Assembly (NCBI RefSeq): GCF_024343735.1
Contig: NZ_RJUE01000058.1
Coordinates: 62,001 to 126,000 of the forward strand
Length of the DNA: 64,000 nt
Reading direction: 5' to 3'
Source: Lacihabitans sp. CCS-44
GTDB lineage: Bacteria; Bacteroidota; Bacteroidia; Cytophagales; Spirosomataceae
In this document: positions 1 through 8,027 of the stretch, in pieces
Numbering within the stretch: position 1 is the first letter of the stretch
Layout: each line of letters starts with the position of its first letter
Notes under the pieces: generated by a model
Database searches by the model: none
What the model was told of the DNA's origin: nothing
Seen by the model: only the letters and a program-made list of their open reading frames with translations
Position numbers and translations under genes: made by a program

Positions 1-173
1 CTGACCTCGGTGGTTCCTTTTTGTGTTTTGGGTAGAAGTGCAGTTTGTTTTTTCCAGCCTAAAAGAAGTCCTGTAACTCCAATTAAAAACATCACTAAAA
101 ACATCGGCACAGCCAGCCATTTGTGTATTTTTCGATAAAAACGGGTTTGTTTGGAGATGTCTTGATTCGACAT
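1..173 (-). CDS. PepSY-associated TM protein, N-terminal fragment
   Basis: Only the first 57 codons are inside the window; the gene runs off the left edge. The ATG is at 173-171 on the minus strand. The translated start (MSNQDISKQTRFYRKIHKWL) is followed by a hydrophobic helix (VPMFLVMFLIGVTGLLLGW). A basic 'RKIHKWLA' stretch just before a first membrane helix is typical of PepSY-associated transmembrane proteins, which are inner-membrane proteins often linked to iron uptake or flavin reductase modules. The assignment rests on this N-terminus alone, and the rest of the gene cannot be seen. Confidence 0.6.
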   Translation of the reverse strand, partial: MSNQDISKQTRFYRKIHKWLAVPMFLVMFLIGVTGLLLGWKKQTALLPKTQKGTTEV

Positions 174-221
174 GAAGTATTACTATGTTTTGGTAAATTA
201 TGCAAATAATCTTTTTTCAAA

Positions 222-259
222 TATAAAACGGAGCTTTAATCACAAAACTCCGTTTTATA
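222..259 (-). terminator. Rho-independent terminator of the first BNR-repeat gene
   Basis: Perfect 12-bp inverted repeat: TATAAAACGGAG (222-233) and CTCCGTTTTATA (248-259), with a 14-nt loop. It starts 15 bp past the stop of the minus-strand gene at 275-3544, and its arm gives a T-run in the minus direction. Confidence 0.8.
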
Positions 260-274
260 AAAATCCAATTTTAA

Positions 275-3200
275 TTAATCCCACTTAGGCAAAGATCCTT
301 GAATATAAGGTATTTTGCTATTTTCTAGGCTTTTCTGAAGCTCATTCATGTTTTTATCGAGTTCAGACACACTTTTATAGGTTTGTCCGAAAAGTTTTTT
401 AGCATAAGCCAAGCCTTGTTTTTGGGTGGTAGTTGGCTCAGTAGAATGACCATACATGCCAAATACAATCGTTCTTAATCGGTCAGAAATACCTGGTAAT
501 ACTTCAAACTGGTGTTTTTCCAAGGCTTCGTTGCCGTTTAATTCCAAGTTTATCTTCTGGAATTCACGCTCCATCTGGGTCAAAGTGGCCATGCTTTCGA
601 ATTTCGAATTTGGATTGGCCAGCATAGCTGCCTTCAGTGCTTTGTGTTTGTCTTTCAAAAAAGACACATGCTCGCTGGTGCCATAAACCACTCTTGCAAA
701 GTCTTTTACGTCAATTGCGAAGCTTTGTAAAGCTTTATAATCCTGAACAGGCAAAGTTGCCCAGCCCAAGCTTTTTACCTCAAATGGCTCAGCATCAGTC
801 AAAGTTTTTACAGTATTTCCGTCAAAATAACTCAATTGAGCTGCATATTTTCCAGGAATGACAGGAAAGCCATCGTTGGCTCCTGCGTTATTTTCAGTGT
901 TTATGGAGAAACCATTAGAAGTACTGAAATTCCACAAAAAATCATTCATTCCCTTTTTTGGTTTTACCTGATATCTTCGGACTGTGTTTTGTTTGTCATC
1001 GGTGATAGTGAGGTAATAAGCACCCAAAATTTCGTTTTCTTCGGCCACGATAGAGTCCAAACTTGGATAGCCTTTTAACTCCCCTTTGGCTATCAAGGCT
1101 TTTTCGCTTTCTTTCCGTTTATCTTTCAAAGATTTTGGCGTTTCCTTTACAAAATATCGGATGCTAGCACCTATTGGTGGATTTTCAGCAGTATAATAAC
1201 TGTCGCCTTGTGTACCCGTTCCTCTGCCGCCAAGAGGGTCTTTTTGGTTGAAAGCCCATTCTGATTTTATTGGAAATATCATGGCTTCTTTTCCTTCTGT
1301 TTTTGAAATGGTACGCATGGCTGCATAGTTGTCAAGAACATAGAAACCTCTACCAAATGTGGCCAATACCAAGTCGTTTTCTCTTCTTTGTATTTCCAAA
1401 TCTTTGATGGCTATCACTGGCAAATTGTTTTTCATCTGCGTCCAAGTTTTACCACCATTTAGGCTTGCAAAAAGGCCAAATTCAGTTCCAGCAAAAAGCA
1501 AGTTGCCGTCTACATGGTCTTCAGCAATGGTATAAACTGATCCGCGTTCTGGCAAGTTACCACTGATGCTAGTCCAAGTTTTTCCACCATCTGTGGTTTT
1601 GGCCAAATAGGGTTTAAAATCACCATAACGGTGGTGGTTAAATACCACATAAGCTGTGTTTTTATTGTGTTGCGAGCAGATAACTTGTGGCACATAACTC
1701 ATGGCAGGTATGCCCGGAATGTTATCTATTTTTGTCCACGTTTTACCTCCATCAGTGGTTACTTGCACCAAACCATCATCTGTCCCAACATACAGTATAT
1801 TTTCATCCAATGGACTTTCTGATATAAATGTAGATTGGCCATAGATAGACGTACTGGTGTTTTTTTGTACGGCATCCATGCTCCAAACTTTGTCCATATA
1901 CGGCAATTTGTTGCGGTCTATTTGTCGGCTCAAATCTCCCGAAATTAACTTCCAAGAGTTTCCTCTGTCGTCTGACCTATAAATTTTGTTCGCACCAAAA
2001 TAAAGTCTTTTTGCATCATATTTGGATACCAACAATGGGGAGTCCCAGTTCCACCGAAGTGCTGGCTCACCCTCCAAAGGCACGGGTTTGATGTCTATTT
2101 GTTCGCCTGTTTTTTTGTCGAAGCGTATCAGTCCGCCGTGCTGCCATTGAGCATACACTATATCAGGATTGCTCCAGTCCACTGCTGACTCAAATCCATC
2201 GCCTCCTACTGTAAGGTACCAGTCATTGTTGGTGATTCCAGCCTGATTGTTGGTTCGACTCGGGCCAGCAAAACTGCTGTTGTCTTGTGTGCCGCCATAA
2301 ATATTATAAAACGGGAATGCATTGTCAAGAGCCACTCTATAAAACTGTGTGATGGATAAATTCTGCTTAAAATGCCAGTTTTGTCCCAAATTGAAGGATT
2401 CATACAAACCGCCGTCGCCGCCCATAAAAATATGTTGGTTGTCTTTTGGGTCTATGGTAATGATGTGGTTATCGACATGGATATTTTGGTGGTTGAGATT
2501 CACCCAAGTTTTACCACCGTCGTTTGAATATTTAGAATACACATCGCCTACAAATATTCTGTCAAACTGAACGGGATCAGGGTAGATTTTGCCATAATAT
2601 AGACCAGAAGAAGCATAAGAGCTCATTTTTACCCAACTCGCACCGCGGTCAGTGCTTTTGTAAGAGCCATTGTTGCCCGTTGTAGCCTCCAAATGAGCAT
2701 AAAGTACATCGGTATTTATCGGCGAAATGGCTATAGCAATACGTCCGATGTCGCCTCCTGGGAAACCATTGTTGATTTTCTTCCAAGTGGCACCGCTGTC
2801 TGTACTTTTATAAACAGCACTTTCTGGGCCTCCTGATACATAGCCATAACCTTTGCGTTGACGCTGGTGAGCAGAGGCGAACAAAACAGATGAGTTTTTG
2901 GGATCCATCACGATATCGGCTACTCCGGTGTGCTCACTGATTTTCAATACATTTGCCCAAGTTTTGCCGCCGTCGGTAGATTTGTAAACGCCCCTTTCGC
3001 CGCCACTATTCCACAGTGGGCCATAAGCTGCTGCATAAATGATATCTGAGTTTTTGGGATCTATGATGATTTCGCCAATGTGCTGCGAGTCTTTCAATCC
3101 CATGTTTATGAAACTTTTGCCACCATCTTCCGACTTGTAGATGCCGTCCCCATAGCCCACGCTACGTTGGTTGTTGGCTTCGCCGGTACCTACCCACACC

Positions 3201-3544
3201 ACATTGTGATTTTGCGGGTCGAGCGTGACACAACCTACCGAAAAAGCCCCATAGTTTTCAAAAATGGGCTGAAATGTTGTACCGCCATTGGTAGTTTTAA
3301 AAACCCCTCCTGAGGCCACAGCTACATAATATTCAGAGCTTTTGTTTGGATTATGGGCCAAATCAATGATACGTCCACTCATAAAAGATGGGCCAACCGA
3401 CCGAAACTTGAAGCCAGAAAGATCAGGTCCTTTTTCGGTGACAACAACTTCTTTGGGTTTTTCAGTCACAGCAGCCGTCTTTTTCTTTTGGCCAAAAGTG
3501 CAAAGGGTTGCAAAAATTAATAATAGGGCTAAGTGTTTTTTCAT
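275..3544 (-). CDS. Secreted sortilin/VPS10-type BNR-repeat protein
   Basis: A 1089-residue protein with an N-terminal signal peptide (cleavage likely after CTFGQ, about residue 19), so probably periplasmic or exported. The body has many Asp-box/BNR motifs of the form S-x-D-G-G-K-T-W (for example KSEDGGKSF, KSTDGGKTW, SNDGGKTW). These mark two consecutive beta-propellers like the sortilin VPS10 domain and WD40/YVTN/BNR families. The last ~300 residues lack Asp boxes and include a helical, charged tail. Bacteroidota members are often annotated as 'glycosyl hydrolase', but no glycosidase catalytic residues can be recognised here, so the substrate is unknown. No type IX sorting tail is visible. 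It is one of three paralogues in the window (with 4661-7897 and 33935-37033) and probably monocistronic. Confidence 0.85.
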   Translation of the reverse strand: MKKHLALLLIFATLCTFGQKKKTAAVTEKPKEVVVTEKGPDLSGFKFRSVGPSFMSGRIIDLAHNPNKSSEYYVAVASGGVFKTTNGGTTFQPIFENYGAFSVGCVTLDPQNHNVVWVGTGEANNQRSVGYGDGIYKSEDGGKSFINMGLKDSQHIGEIIIDPKNSDIIYAAAYGPLWNSGGERGVYKSTDGGKTWANVLKISEHTGVADIVMDPKNSSVLFASAHQRQRKGYGYVSGGPESAVYKSTDSGATWKKINNGFPGGDIGRIAIAISPINTDVLYAHLEATTGNNGSYKSTDRGASWVKMSSYASSGLYYGKIYPDPVQFDRIFVGDVYSKYSNDGGKTWVNLNHQNIHVDNHIITIDPKDNQHIFMGGDGGLYESFNLGQNWHFKQNLSITQFYRVALDNAFPFYNIYGGTQDNSSFAGPSRTNNQAGITNNDWYLTVGGDGFESAVDWSNPDIVYAQWQHGGLIRFDKKTGEQIDIKPVPLEGEPALRWNWDSPLLVSKYDAKRLYFGANKIYRSDDRGNSWKLISGDLSRQIDRNKLPYMDKVWSMDAVQKNTSTSIYGQSTFISESPLDENILYVGTDDGLVQVTTDGGKTWTKIDNIPGIPAMSYVPQVICSQHNKNTAYVVFNHHRYGDFKPYLAKTTDGGKTWTSISGNLPERGSVYTIAEDHVDGNLLFAGTEFGLFASLNGGKTWTQMKNNLPVIAIKDLEIQRRENDLVLATFGRGFYVLDNYAAMRTISKTEGKEAMIFPIKSEWAFNQKDPLGGRGTGTQGDSYYTAENPPIGASIRYFVKETPKSLKDKRKESEKALIAKGELKGYPSLDSIVAEENEILGAYYLTITDDKQNTVRRYQVKPKKGMNDFLWNFSTSNGFSINTENNAGANDGFPVIPGKYAAQLSYFDGNTVKTLTDAEPFEVKSLGWATLPVQDYKALQSFAIDVKDFARVVYGTSEHVSFLKDKHKALKAAMLANPNSKFESMATLTQMEREFQKINLELNGNEALEKHQFEVLPGISDRLRTIVFGMYGHSTEPTTTQKQGLAYAKKLFGQTYKSVSELDKNMNELQKSLENSKIPYIQGSLPKWD

Positions 3545-3758
3545 AAGAGAGGTTTAGAATGGTTTGTAAATGAATATTAAAGGTAAAGAATTTTCTGTTT
3601 GGGGCAAAGGGGTGGGTGGGAATTGGTTTTTATTTGTGGAATTGTGAAATTATTTCCATGAACTAGATTTTTAAAGCTGAGGAGAAAATTAGATTCGTTT
3701 TCATATATTCGAATAATATTTTACTAAATCATCAATTAGATCTTAAATAATTTACACA

Positions 3759-4196
3759 ATGCCGTTTGTAAAAGTTTATATCCATTTTGTTTGGGGTACT
3801 AAAAATAGAATCCCATTTCTCAATACTAAAGAGTTGAGATTGACTGTTTGGAATCATATCCGCGAAAATGCTCGTGAAAAGGGTATTTTTATAGATTTTG
3901 TGAATGGATATTCTGACCATTGTCATTGTTTGGTGTCTTTGGGTGTGGATCAAAGTATTCAAAAAGTAATGCAGTTGATTAAAGGAGAATCTTCATTTTG
4001 GATAAATAAAATGAGCTTGACTAAGGAAAAATTTGAATGGCAGGATGAATATTTTGCTGTCTCTGTGTCTGAATCCATGATTGATAGGGTAAGAGATTAC
4101 ATCAAAAATCAAGAAGAGCATCATTCTAAAAAATCATTTCAAAAGGAGTATGAAGAGTTTGTAGAGAAATTTAGATTTCAAAAATTTGATGGCTAA
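3759..4196 (+). CDS. REP-associated tyrosine transposase (RAYT), IS200 TnpA-like
   Basis: A 145-residue Y1 transposase of the HUH endonuclease superfamily. The metal-binding HUH motif is H54-C55-H56 (DHCHCL), with the catalytic tyrosine at Y114 in 'DYIKNQ'. Q118 lies four residues after the tyrosine, matching the Y127/Q131 spacing of the IS608 enzyme. The enzyme nicks single-stranded DNA and becomes covalently attached to it. No tnpB accompanies it. Immediately after its stop there is an array of short palindromic repeats (4195-4572), the arrangement known for RAYT genes that move REP sequences. The reading frame is intact. It lies alone between two large genes on the opposite strand, consistent with independent arrival. 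Confidence 0.85.
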   Translation: MPFVKVYIHFVWGTKNRIPFLNTKELRLTVWNHIRENAREKGIFIDFVNGYSDHCHCLVSLGVDQSIQKVMQLIKGESSFWINKMSLTKEKFEWQDEYFAVSVSESMIDRVRDYIKNQEEHHSKKSFQKEYEEFVEKFRFQKFDG

Positions 4197-4232
4197 GATT
4201 TTGGCTAAAGCCAAATAATGATAATCATATTT

Positions 4233-4267
4233 TATCCTCCAGATAAATCTGGAGGCAATTCAACAAT
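4233..4267. repeat. Repeat unit B, copy 1
   Basis: Perfect 9-bp stem CCTCCAGAT (4236-4244) / ATCTGGAGG (4247-4255) with AA between the arms, followed by CAATTCAACAAT. Confidence 0.8.
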
Positions 4268-4310
4268 TGCAATAATTCAAAATCATGATAATTTTATTCA
4301 AAGAATGATT

Positions 4311-4332
4311 GAATAGGAATGCGGCTTTAACC
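4311..4332. repeat. Repeat unit C, copy 1 (half palindrome)
   Basis: GAATAGGAATG followed by CGGCTTTAACC. It lacks the closing CATTCC arm present in copies 2 and 3 and has A for G in the core. Confidence 0.7.
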
Positions 4333-4380
4333 TTTTTTAAGATTTTGGCTAAAGCCTAAAATGGATTTCATCATTTAAAT

Positions 4381-4415
4381 TATCCTCTAGATAAATCTGG
4401 AGGCAATTCAACAAT
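4381..4415. repeat. Repeat unit B, copy 2
   Basis: Same 35-bp unit as 4233-4267 with one base change in the left arm (CCTCTAGAT instead of CCTCCAGAT). The CAATTCAACAAT tail is identical. Confidence 0.8.
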
Positions 4416-4449
4416 ATCCATGATTCAAAATTTATTTAGAGGATTCAAT

Positions 4450-4477
4450 GAATAGGAATGTGGCTTTAGCCCATTCC
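4450..4477. repeat. Repeat unit C, copy 2 (full imperfect palindrome)
   Basis: GAATA followed by a 23-nt imperfect palindrome from GGAATG to CATTCC. The two halves pair along their length apart from one mismatch and the central base. This is the classical REP shape. Confidence 0.8.
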
Positions 4478-4507
4478 AAAATGAATTTATTTTAAAAGGT
4501 TGATTAT

Positions 4508-4535
4508 GAATAGGAATGCGGCTTTAGCCCATTCC
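4508..4535. repeat. Repeat unit C, copy 3 (full imperfect palindrome)
   Basis: Matches 4450-4477 except C for T after GGAATG. In this copy the only unpaired bases are a C-C mismatch and the central T. Confidence 0.8.
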
Positions 4536-4597
4536 CAGAAATAAATTATCAATCAAAATTTAGGCTTTAGCCAAATTATTGAGATCACAAAAATAAA

Positions 4598-4628
4598 AAT
4601 GACCCTGAATCCAAGTTTCAGGGTCATT
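4598..4628 (-). terminator. Terminator of the second BNR-repeat gene
   Basis: Perfect 12-bp stem AATGACCCTGAA (4598-4609) / TTCAGGGTCATT (4617-4628) with a 7-nt loop. It lies 32 bp past the stop of the gene at 4661-7897, and the minus strand continues with TTTTTATTTTT. Confidence 0.8.
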
Positions 4629-4660
4629 TATTTCATCTAAAATAATTCAAAATCAAATAT

Positions 4661-7600
4661 TTACAACGCCGTCCCCACCTTTTTCTGCTTCAAATTAATG
4701 GCGGGTAATTGGTTTTGTTTTACCATGTTGTTGAAGGCTGGTACGTCTTCGTCGACAATCTTTTTGAGTTTTTCGGAGGTCTTGTCTATTTTGCTGCTGA
4801 TGTCGTTGAACACATTGTGAGAGGCCTTGGTTGGTTTTGTATCGGCACTGCTCACTACACCCGCTATTCCCGCTATTTTGTCGTTTAAGCGGATAGGGTA
4901 GGCCAACAAATCCTGCACGGCTTTGGCTTTGTTTTGCAATAAACTCTGCTCCAAATCGTCCAAATTTTTCAGCATCGGCTTGGTTATTTTCTGGAAATTT
5001 GAAATAATAACCGTATCTTTTACCGCCTTCATATATTCGGTAACTGCCTTGCGTATCTCTCTGATATCGTTGATGTTGCGGTGCGACTCATCCAATTTTT
5101 TGTGAATTTTCATCAACAAATCAAACTGAGCTTTAAAGTCGGCCTCGGTGGCATCTACCCTTGGGTCTTTTTTGATTTCGGCAATTTCTTCTTTCACCAA
5201 TTTATCTCCCAAAATCATCCTTATTTTATATTGCCCAGGCACTACTTTTGGTCCCGTGGTATTTCCTGCCCACATTGGTGCTTTTTCGCCTTGTATTTCG
5301 GTGGCGTCTGCGTATCGCATGTTCCACACAAATCTACTAAGTCCCGCAGTGGTGCTTACACTGTTTGGTTTTGGTGCATCAGGGTTTTCGTAAAAATCTT
5401 TCGAAACCTTAAATGGCTCGCCTTTGAGGTCTTTTTTGCTCGAAAACGTAATGATGGTATCATTACTCATCGTTAAAAACTGCAGCTTTAATTCTTCTTT
5501 TGGCGTTTCTTTTAGGTAATAATTCACCAAAACTCCATTGGCGGCATTTTTACCTTCGTCCAAAGGTGTGCCTCTGCGGCCTCCGTCGCCTCCTTCCATT
5601 CGATAAGCATGACGTGGTTTGAAAAGGTGTTGGTCGGCCATTGCTAAGCCGTCCTTTATTTCGTGCAAAGGCGTGATGTCGTCTAGAATCCAGAACGATA
5701 AACCGTGCGTAGCCACTACCAAATCCTTCTCCCTTTCGTGAATTTGCAAATCTCTGATGGGTGAAATCGGCATATTGAGGTTCAATGGATTCCATGATGA
5801 ACCATCGTCAAAAGATACATAAATGCCTCTTTCGGTGCCCGCATAGAGTAGTCCTGGTTTATTTGGGTCCTCGCGAACTACTCGTGTATATTCATCAGCC
5901 GGAATTCCTTTGCTGATGCTTGTCCAAGTTTTACCATAATCTGAAGTCTTGAACAAATACGGTGTTCTGTCGCCAAACATGTATCTTGTTGCCGCCAAGT
6001 AGGCTTTACCTTTCTCAAAATCTGAGGTATGAATCATCGACATCAAGGCCAAATCCCCTAACTGTGAGGTTGGTAAAGTGATATTTGTCCAGTTTTTACC
6101 GTTATCTCGTGTTACGTGTAAATATCCATCGTCAGAACCCGCCCAAATGTTTCCTTTTTCAAGTTTTGATTCTGCCAAAGTAAAAATTGTTGCGTAAATC
6201 TCAGCTCCTGTTTGGTCCAATGTAATAGGTCCACCTGTAGCTCCAGTAGTTTTCGGGTCGTTTCTGGTCAAATCCGGACTGATAATTTCCCATGAATGGC
6301 CTTCGTCGTGGGTAACGTGAACATACTGCGAGGTGCAATATAATCGGGTATTATCATGTGGTGAGAAAATGATAGGATAAGTCCATTGAAAACGGAATTT
6401 CTTTTCAGCAGAAGTATGTCCCATGTTGTTTTCGGGATAAACCATGATGTTTTGCTCCTGACCGTTTTCGGCGTTTTGCTTTGTCAAATATCCGTCATAA
6501 GAACCTCCATAGGTTATTTTGGAGTTTTTAGGGTCAATGGCTATGTATCCAGACTCACCACCTGCTACTGAATACCAATCTCTTATGCCGATGGAATTGC
6601 CGTTTGTGCGACTGGCGATTCTGACCGTAGAGTTATCTTGTTGTGAACCGTAAATGTTATAAGGAAAGTCATTGTCGAGGTGAACATGGTAAAACTGAGA
6701 AGTTGGAATATCCACATCAGAAAACGTAATACCATCATTATAAGTTACTTCCGCTCCACCATCGTCGGCTATAATGAAGTTTTCGGGATTGTTGGGATTT
6801 ATCCAAACGTCGTGGTTATCGCCATGGTGAACTCTGATATTTCTAATGGTTTTGCCGCCATCGGTTGATTTAAAGGCATTAACATTCAAAATGATTACGC
6901 CATCCACATTTTTTGGGTCAGCCTGAAGATTCATATAATACCATGGACGTTGCCAAAGGTTTTTGTCATCATTTACCAATCTCCAGGTCTCACCGGCGTC
7001 GTTAGAAGTGAAAAGTCCACCTTTTGCATTTTCGATTAGTGCATACAGTCGGTTTGAATTAGCTGGAGAAACTGCCACCCCGATTTTTCCTAAAAGACCT
7101 TTCGGCATACCCGGTTTTTCATTTAATGAAACCCAAGTATCGCCGCCATCAACCGATTTGTACAATCCGCAGCCTTTGCCACCACTGCTCATGCTGTGGC
7201 CATTGCGATAAGCTTGCCAAAGTGTGGCGTAGATTATGCGAGGATTGTTGGGGTCAATACGTACATGGTAGGCTCCAGTACTATCGTTTTTAGCCAAAAT
7301 ATGTTCCCAAGTTTTGCCGCCGTCTTTGCTTCTAAAAACTCCACGCTCTTTGTTAGGTGCAAATGGATTGCCCACCGCAGCTACGTAAACCAGGTTTTGA
7401 TCAGTTGGATGCACTTCGATAGTGGCTATGGCATCTGCTTTTGGCAAACCAATGTGTTTCCAGCTTTTGCCTGCATCGGTAGATTTGTACATGCCGTCGC
7501 CGTAGCTGATATTGCTACGCATATCGGCCTCGCCCATGCCTACATATACCACGTTGGGGTCTGAAGGTGCCACGGCAATGGCTCCGACAGAGCTAGATTT

Positions 7601-7897
7601 AAAGGTACTATCGCCAGTATAAGCCCAGTTTTGACCTCCATCGGTAGTTTTCCAAACGCCACCACCTACTGCTCCATAGTAGTAGGTCATTGGCTGATCT
7701 TTGTGACCAGAGACGGCTAACGATCGTCCGCCACGAAATGGCCCAATATTTCGCCATTGCAGGCCATCGTAAAGTTTTTTATAATCTTGTTTGGGTGATT
7801 CAACTGCAACCGGTTCAGTAGTTTTTGCTTTTTTCTTTTGGGCGAAAATGCCACTGCTCATGGTTAGAAGGAGAATCAAAAAGGAAATTTTTTTCAT
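4661..7897 (-). CDS. Secreted sortilin/VPS10-type BNR-repeat protein
   Basis: A 1078-residue protein starting at the ATG at 7897, chosen because a clean signal peptide (MKKISFLILLLTMSSGIFAQ) begins there. The frame stays open 24 codons upstream but that extension is not signal-like. The mature region opens with 'LQWRNIGPFRGGRS', a typical start for the family, then has repeated Asp boxes (KTTDGGQNW, KSTDAGKSW, RSKDGGKTW, TSNDAGETW, KTSDYGKTW) forming predicted beta-propellers. A region without boxes and a helical C-terminus follow. It is a probable exported protein of unknown ligand; family members are sometimes annotated as glycosyl hydrolases without visible catalytic residues. It has its own downstream terminator and no operon partner. 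Confidence 0.85.
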   Translation of the reverse strand: MKKISFLILLLTMSSGIFAQKKKAKTTEPVAVESPKQDYKKLYDGLQWRNIGPFRGGRSLAVSGHKDQPMTYYYGAVGGGVWKTTDGGQNWAYTGDSTFKSSSVGAIAVAPSDPNVVYVGMGEADMRSNISYGDGMYKSTDAGKSWKHIGLPKADAIATIEVHPTDQNLVYVAAVGNPFAPNKERGVFRSKDGGKTWEHILAKNDSTGAYHVRIDPNNPRIIYATLWQAYRNGHSMSSGGKGCGLYKSVDGGDTWVSLNEKPGMPKGLLGKIGVAVSPANSNRLYALIENAKGGLFTSNDAGETWRLVNDDKNLWQRPWYYMNLQADPKNVDGVIILNVNAFKSTDGGKTIRNIRVHHGDNHDVWINPNNPENFIIADDGGAEVTYNDGITFSDVDIPTSQFYHVHLDNDFPYNIYGSQQDNSTVRIASRTNGNSIGIRDWYSVAGGESGYIAIDPKNSKITYGGSYDGYLTKQNAENGQEQNIMVYPENNMGHTSAEKKFRFQWTYPIIFSPHDNTRLYCTSQYVHVTHDEGHSWEIISPDLTRNDPKTTGATGGPITLDQTGAEIYATIFTLAESKLEKGNIWAGSDDGYLHVTRDNGKNWTNITLPTSQLGDLALMSMIHTSDFEKGKAYLAATRYMFGDRTPYLFKTSDYGKTWTSISKGIPADEYTRVVREDPNKPGLLYAGTERGIYVSFDDGSSWNPLNLNMPISPIRDLQIHEREKDLVVATHGLSFWILDDITPLHEIKDGLAMADQHLFKPRHAYRMEGGDGGRRGTPLDEGKNAANGVLVNYYLKETPKEELKLQFLTMSNDTIITFSSKKDLKGEPFKVSKDFYENPDAPKPNSVSTTAGLSRFVWNMRYADATEIQGEKAPMWAGNTTGPKVVPGQYKIRMILGDKLVKEEIAEIKKDPRVDATEADFKAQFDLLMKIHKKLDESHRNINDIREIRKAVTEYMKAVKDTVIISNFQKITKPMLKNLDDLEQSLLQNKAKAVQDLLAYPIRLNDKIAGIAGVVSSADTKPTKASHNVFNDISSKIDKTSEKLKKIVDEDVPAFNNMVKQNQLPAINLKQKKVGTAL

Positions 7898-8027
7898 AGT
7901 TTTTGATTGAAGGTTTTTAAGAAAATAAAAATAGTATTTTTTTATTGAAATTCTTTCTTGATTCGACAAATTGAAGTTTAGAGGAGGTCGAAGCAGGGTA
8001 AAGTATCTTCAAAAAATCAAATGGAGG

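Larger units (their letters stand above)
4195..4572. repeat. REP/BIME-like palindromic repeat array beside the RAYT gene
   Basis: This fills most of the 464-bp gap 4197-4660. Three short units recur in the order A-B-C-A-B-C-C-A'. Unit A (AAGATTTTGGCTAAAGCC) is at 4195-4212 and 4339-4356, with an inverted core at 4563-4572. Unit B, a CCTCCAGAT/ATCTGGAGG hairpin followed by CAATTCAACAAT, is at 4233-4267 and 4381-4415. Unit C, GAATAGGAATG plus the GGCTTTAGCC core, is at 4311-4332, 4450-4477 and 4508-4535. The A core is the reverse complement of the C core. The first A starts two bases before the transposase stop ends. Confidence 0.85.

Noticed and set aside
3732-3962. Open frame on the minus strand across the start of the RAYT gene
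   Set aside because: It overlaps a gene with clear HUH transposase residues, encodes a histidine-rich low-complexity peptide and has no family features.
4195-4572. Repeat array as a CRISPR
   Set aside because: Units differ in type and spacing, spacers are not uniform, most units are self-complementary, and no cas gene is present; the RAYT neighbour explains it better.
3759-4572. A complete IS200/IS605 insertion sequence
   Set aside because: No tnpB and no single pair of subterminal ends bounding the gene; the multiple REP-like units fit a RAYT locus instead.
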